From assembly GCA_040755715.1 (NCBI GenBank), contig JBFLXN010000143.1:1-7049 (forward strand): a DNA stretch of 7,049 nucleotides, read 5' to 3'. The notes under the pieces were generated by a model. It searched no databases and was not told the origin of the DNA. It saw only the letters and a program-made list of their open reading frames with translations. Shown here piece after piece: positions 5,089 to 7,049 of this stretch (within the stretch, counting starts at the first letter, position 1; each line of letters starts with the position of its first letter). The stretch is from JBFLXN01 sp040755715 [NCBI: Candidatus Edwardsbacteria bacterium]. GTDB lineage: Bacteria > Edwardsbacteria > AC1 > JBFLXN01. A program made the translations under genes and the position numbers.

Positions 5089-6150
5089 ATGATAAAAAAA
5101 ATAGAAACGCTCATAACCCGATACCGTGAATTAACTGAGATTCTTGCTGACCCATCTGTGATTAATGAGCAAGCGAAATTCCGTCAACTCAGTCGTGAAT
5201 ATAATGAATTGAGGCAAATTGTCAATAAGTATCAGCAATATAACCAGATTGTTAAACAAATTACTGAAGATGAAAAGATCTTACAATTAGAGGAAGATAG
5301 AGAACTAAAACAAATGGCCAAAGCTGAAATAGATAATTTGCGAAATAAAAAAGAGAGAATAGAGGAAGAGCTAAAATTAATAATTACTCCTAAGGACCCT
5401 GATGATAAAAAAAATGCTATTATAGAAATCAGAGCTGGAACCGGTGGGGAAGAAGCAGCTCTGTTTGCCCTTGACCTTTTTAGAATGTATAATAAATATT
5501 GTGAACAAAAAGGTTGGAAGATAGAACTGATGAACACTAATCCTACCGGACTCGGAGGTCTCAAGGAAGTCATTTTTTTAGTTTGTGGTGAAGGGAGCTT
5601 CGGTCATTTAAAATATGAAAGTGGAGTCCACCGAGTTCAGCGAATTCCAGTCACTGAGGCTGGTGGTCGGATTCACACTTCCGCAGCCACTGTGGCTGTT
5701 CTTCCAGAAGCAGAAGAAATTGACCTTAAGATAGACCCAAAAGATTTAAGAATTGATACTTTTTGTTCAAAGGGCCATGGAGGTCAGAGTGTAAACACTA
5801 CCTATTCGGCTATTCGCATTACTCACCTCCCCAGCGGTTTAGTAGTTACCTGTCAGGATGAACGTTCACAACTTCAGAATAAGATTCGGGCTATGAAAGT
5901 TCTTTGTTCGCGTTTACTGGAAAAAATTAAACAAGAACAAACAGAAAAAACAGCCATTGAGAGGCGTCAGCAGGTGAAAACAGGAGACCGTAGCGAGAAG
6001 ATTCGCACCTATAATTTTCCACAAAATCGTTTGACTGACCACCGAATTGGTTTGACACTCTATAAGCTTGATAGAATTCTTGACGGTGAACTTGATGAAC
6101 TCATTGAAGCTCTGACCATAGATGCACAAAAAAGGGAAATGCCAGAGTGA
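5089..6150 (+). CDS. prfA: Peptide chain release factor 1
   Basis: RF1 recognises UAA and UAG in the ribosomal A site and triggers peptide release. The 353-residue protein is full length: an N-terminal coiled-coil-like helical domain (1-100), IIEIRAGTGGEEAALFA (111-127), and HRVQRIPVTEAGGRIHTSAAT with the RF1 codon-reading PVT (187-189), which excludes RF2 (SPF). The catalytic GGQ is at 231-233 in KGHGGQSVNTT. The usual residues before it are close to RSSGAGG, so Cys226 and His230 are uncommon substitutions, although GGQ itself is intact. TTGAGGGA (5076-5083) gives a good ribosome binding site. Its final bases overlap prmC, whose product methylates Gln233, so the two are translationally coupled. 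Confidence 0.97.
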   Translation: MIKKIETLITRYRELTEILADPSVINEQAKFRQLSREYNELRQIVNKYQQYNQIVKQITEDEKILQLEEDRELKQMAKAEIDNLRNKKERIEEELKLIITPKDPDDKKNAIIEIRAGTGGEEAALFALDLFRMYNKYCEQKGWKIELMNTNPTGLGGLKEVIFLVCGEGSFGHLKYESGVHRVQRIPVTEAGGRIHTSAATVAVLPEAEEIDLKIDPKDLRIDTFCSKGHGGQSVNTTYSAIRITHLPSGLVVTCQDERSQLQNKIRAMKVLCSRLLEKIKQEQTEKTAIERRQQVKTGDRSEKIRTYNFPQNRLTDHRIGLTLYKLDRILDGELDELIEALTIDAQKREMPE

Positions 6151-6926
6151 CGCTTATCTCTCTTTTGCAAGCAGGAATAATTTTTTTGCAAGAAAAAGGT
6201 ATTGAAAACGCCCGGCAGGAAAGTGAAATTCTTCTGGCCGAGACATTAGGTCTTTCCCCAATTGATTTATATTTAAATGCTTCACGAGTAATTTCTTATC
6301 AAGATAGGAAAAATTTTTTAAAGTGGCTTAAAGAGAGAGCGAAACATCGGCCTTTACAATACATTCTGGGTTATACTGAATTTATGGGGCTAAGACTCAA
6401 AGTAAGAGAAGGAGTTTTTATCCCCCGGCCAGAGACAGAGATTTTAGTGGAAACTGTTTTGAAGACTCAAAGAGGTTTTAGAACTATTTTAGACATAGGA
6501 ACTGGTTCTGGAGCGATTGCGATTGCTTTAGTCAAATTTCTTCTAGAAGCTAAAATTTATGCGAATGATATTTCTAAGGAAGCAATTACCTTAGCCAGAA
6601 AAAATGCAAAAGAAACTGAAATTGATGGACAAATTGAATTCGTTGAGGGAAACATTTTGATACCTGAGAGATTAAAGGGAAAAATAGATTTGATTATTTC
6701 TAATCCACCTTATATTAAACGAACTGAAATTCCTTATCTACCGCCAGAAGTGTCTGATTTTGAGCCGTGGATTGCCTTGGATGGTGGAGAAGACGGATTT
6801 AGTTTTTATCAGCGGATAGCCGAGCAAGCGTCTATTTATCTTTCTCCAAAAGGAATCTTATCTTTGGAAGTTGATGATAAAAACGCATCTCAAGTAGTTG
6901 AAATCTTGAACAAAAACAATAAGTAG
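6147..6926 (+). CDS. prmC: Release factor glutamine methyltransferase, C-terminus apparently short
   Basis: PrmC (HemK) uses S-adenosylmethionine to N5-methylate the Gln of the release factor GGQ motif, raising termination efficiency. Visible parts are the N-terminal helical domain (1-75, with HRPLQYILGYTEFMG), FIPRPETEILVE (91-102), SAM motif I ILDIGTGSGAIAIAL (114-128), the acidic ribose-binding region ANDIS (139-143) and the active-site NPPY (186-189). EPWIALDGGEDGFSFY follows (206-221). The start is GTG within the prfA stop, GTGA (6147-6150). At 259 residues it stops after LSLEVDDKNASQVVEIL and lacks about 20-25 residues that normally hold the last strands (kDlxGxxRvv pattern). No continuation is found in the other frames downstream, so this is a real shortening or a rearranged 3' end. 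The catalytic core is complete, so activity is plausible. Confidence 0.93.
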   Translation: MTLISLLQAGIIFLQEKGIENARQESEILLAETLGLSPIDLYLNASRVISYQDRKNFLKWLKERAKHRPLQYILGYTEFMGLRLKVREGVFIPRPETEILVETVLKTQRGFRTILDIGTGSGAIAIALVKFLLEAKIYANDISKEAITLARKNAKETEIDGQIEFVEGNILIPERLKGKIDLIISNPPYIKRTEIPYLPPEVSDFEPWIALDGGEDGFSFYQRIAEQASIYLSPKGILSLEVDDKNASQVVEILNKNNK

Positions 6927-7049
6927 TTACTGGTGAAGAATCAAGACTTCAATATAACTGGTTCCTGATAAGGGAAGCCAAAGTTTTTGCTCTTTGACAT
7001 TTTCTATTCTTATTTTCTTTTTCCTTTGCGAGAACGATAAATTCCAAAT

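Noticed and set aside
6941-7000. Short reverse-strand ORF starting MSKSKNFGFPYQEPV
   Set aside because: It is under 20 codons, overlaps no known motif, and could not be tied to any family.
6994-7020. TTGACA at 6994-6999 as a -35 of a promoter for a downstream gene
   Set aside because: No acceptable -10 occurs 16-18 bases later in the T/C-rich tract, and no coding start follows before the window ends.

Overview
The window is AT-rich, densely packed bacterial chromosome with every recognisable gene on the + strand. It looks like an uncultured Gram-negative-type bacterium: there is a lipoprotein with a CAYFNTFYNA motif after the lipobox cysteine, a type of TPR lipoprotein I associate with candidate phyla such as WOR-3, Marinimicrobia or KSB1. 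The phylum is an inference from gene style and repeat density; no rRNA or other marker is present to prove it.

Layout. 1-192: the 3' end of an IS630-type (DDE_3) transposase cut by the window edge. 227-564: a short unrecognised gene in two frames, probably a broken remnant. 565-790: no firm gene, but a cloverleaf-like palindrome (581-647), a weak promoter candidate and a doubtful 29-codon ORF. 791-2512: a TPR lipoprotein whose signal-peptide region is partly made of 7-nt tandem repeats. 2499-3362: pyrK, overlapping the lipoprotein gene. 3363-3724: a 362-base gene-free block made almost entirely of hairpins, a MITE-like inverted-repeat element and a 12-unit heptamer array. 3725-4453: truA. 4468-4549: another heptamer-type inverted array. 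4558-5079: a JAMM/MPN metalloprotease-like protein. 5089-6150: prfA. 6147-6926: prmC, apparently short at its C-terminus. 6927-7049: no feature that can be supported.

Function. prfA and prmC form a functional pair: release factor 1 and the methyltransferase that modifies the Gln of its GGQ loop, coupled by a 4-base overlap. The JAMM gene ends 9 bases before prfA and so probably shares its transcript. TruA modifies tRNA, so truA-JAMM-prfA-prmC has a translation theme. PyrK is the electron-transfer subunit of dihydroorotate dehydrogenase B, but its partner pyrD is not adjacent.

Most unusual content. At least four arrays share a 7-nt period but use different unit sequences (944-1020, 3069-3103, 3607-3690, 4468-4549). 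They lie both between genes and inside coding sequence. Two of them fold back on themselves as inverted repeats. Together with an in-frame palindrome in pyrK and a terminal-repeat motif shared by the lipoprotein gene and the MITE-like element, they suggest a genome full of small repeat sequences that enter genes and are tolerated there.
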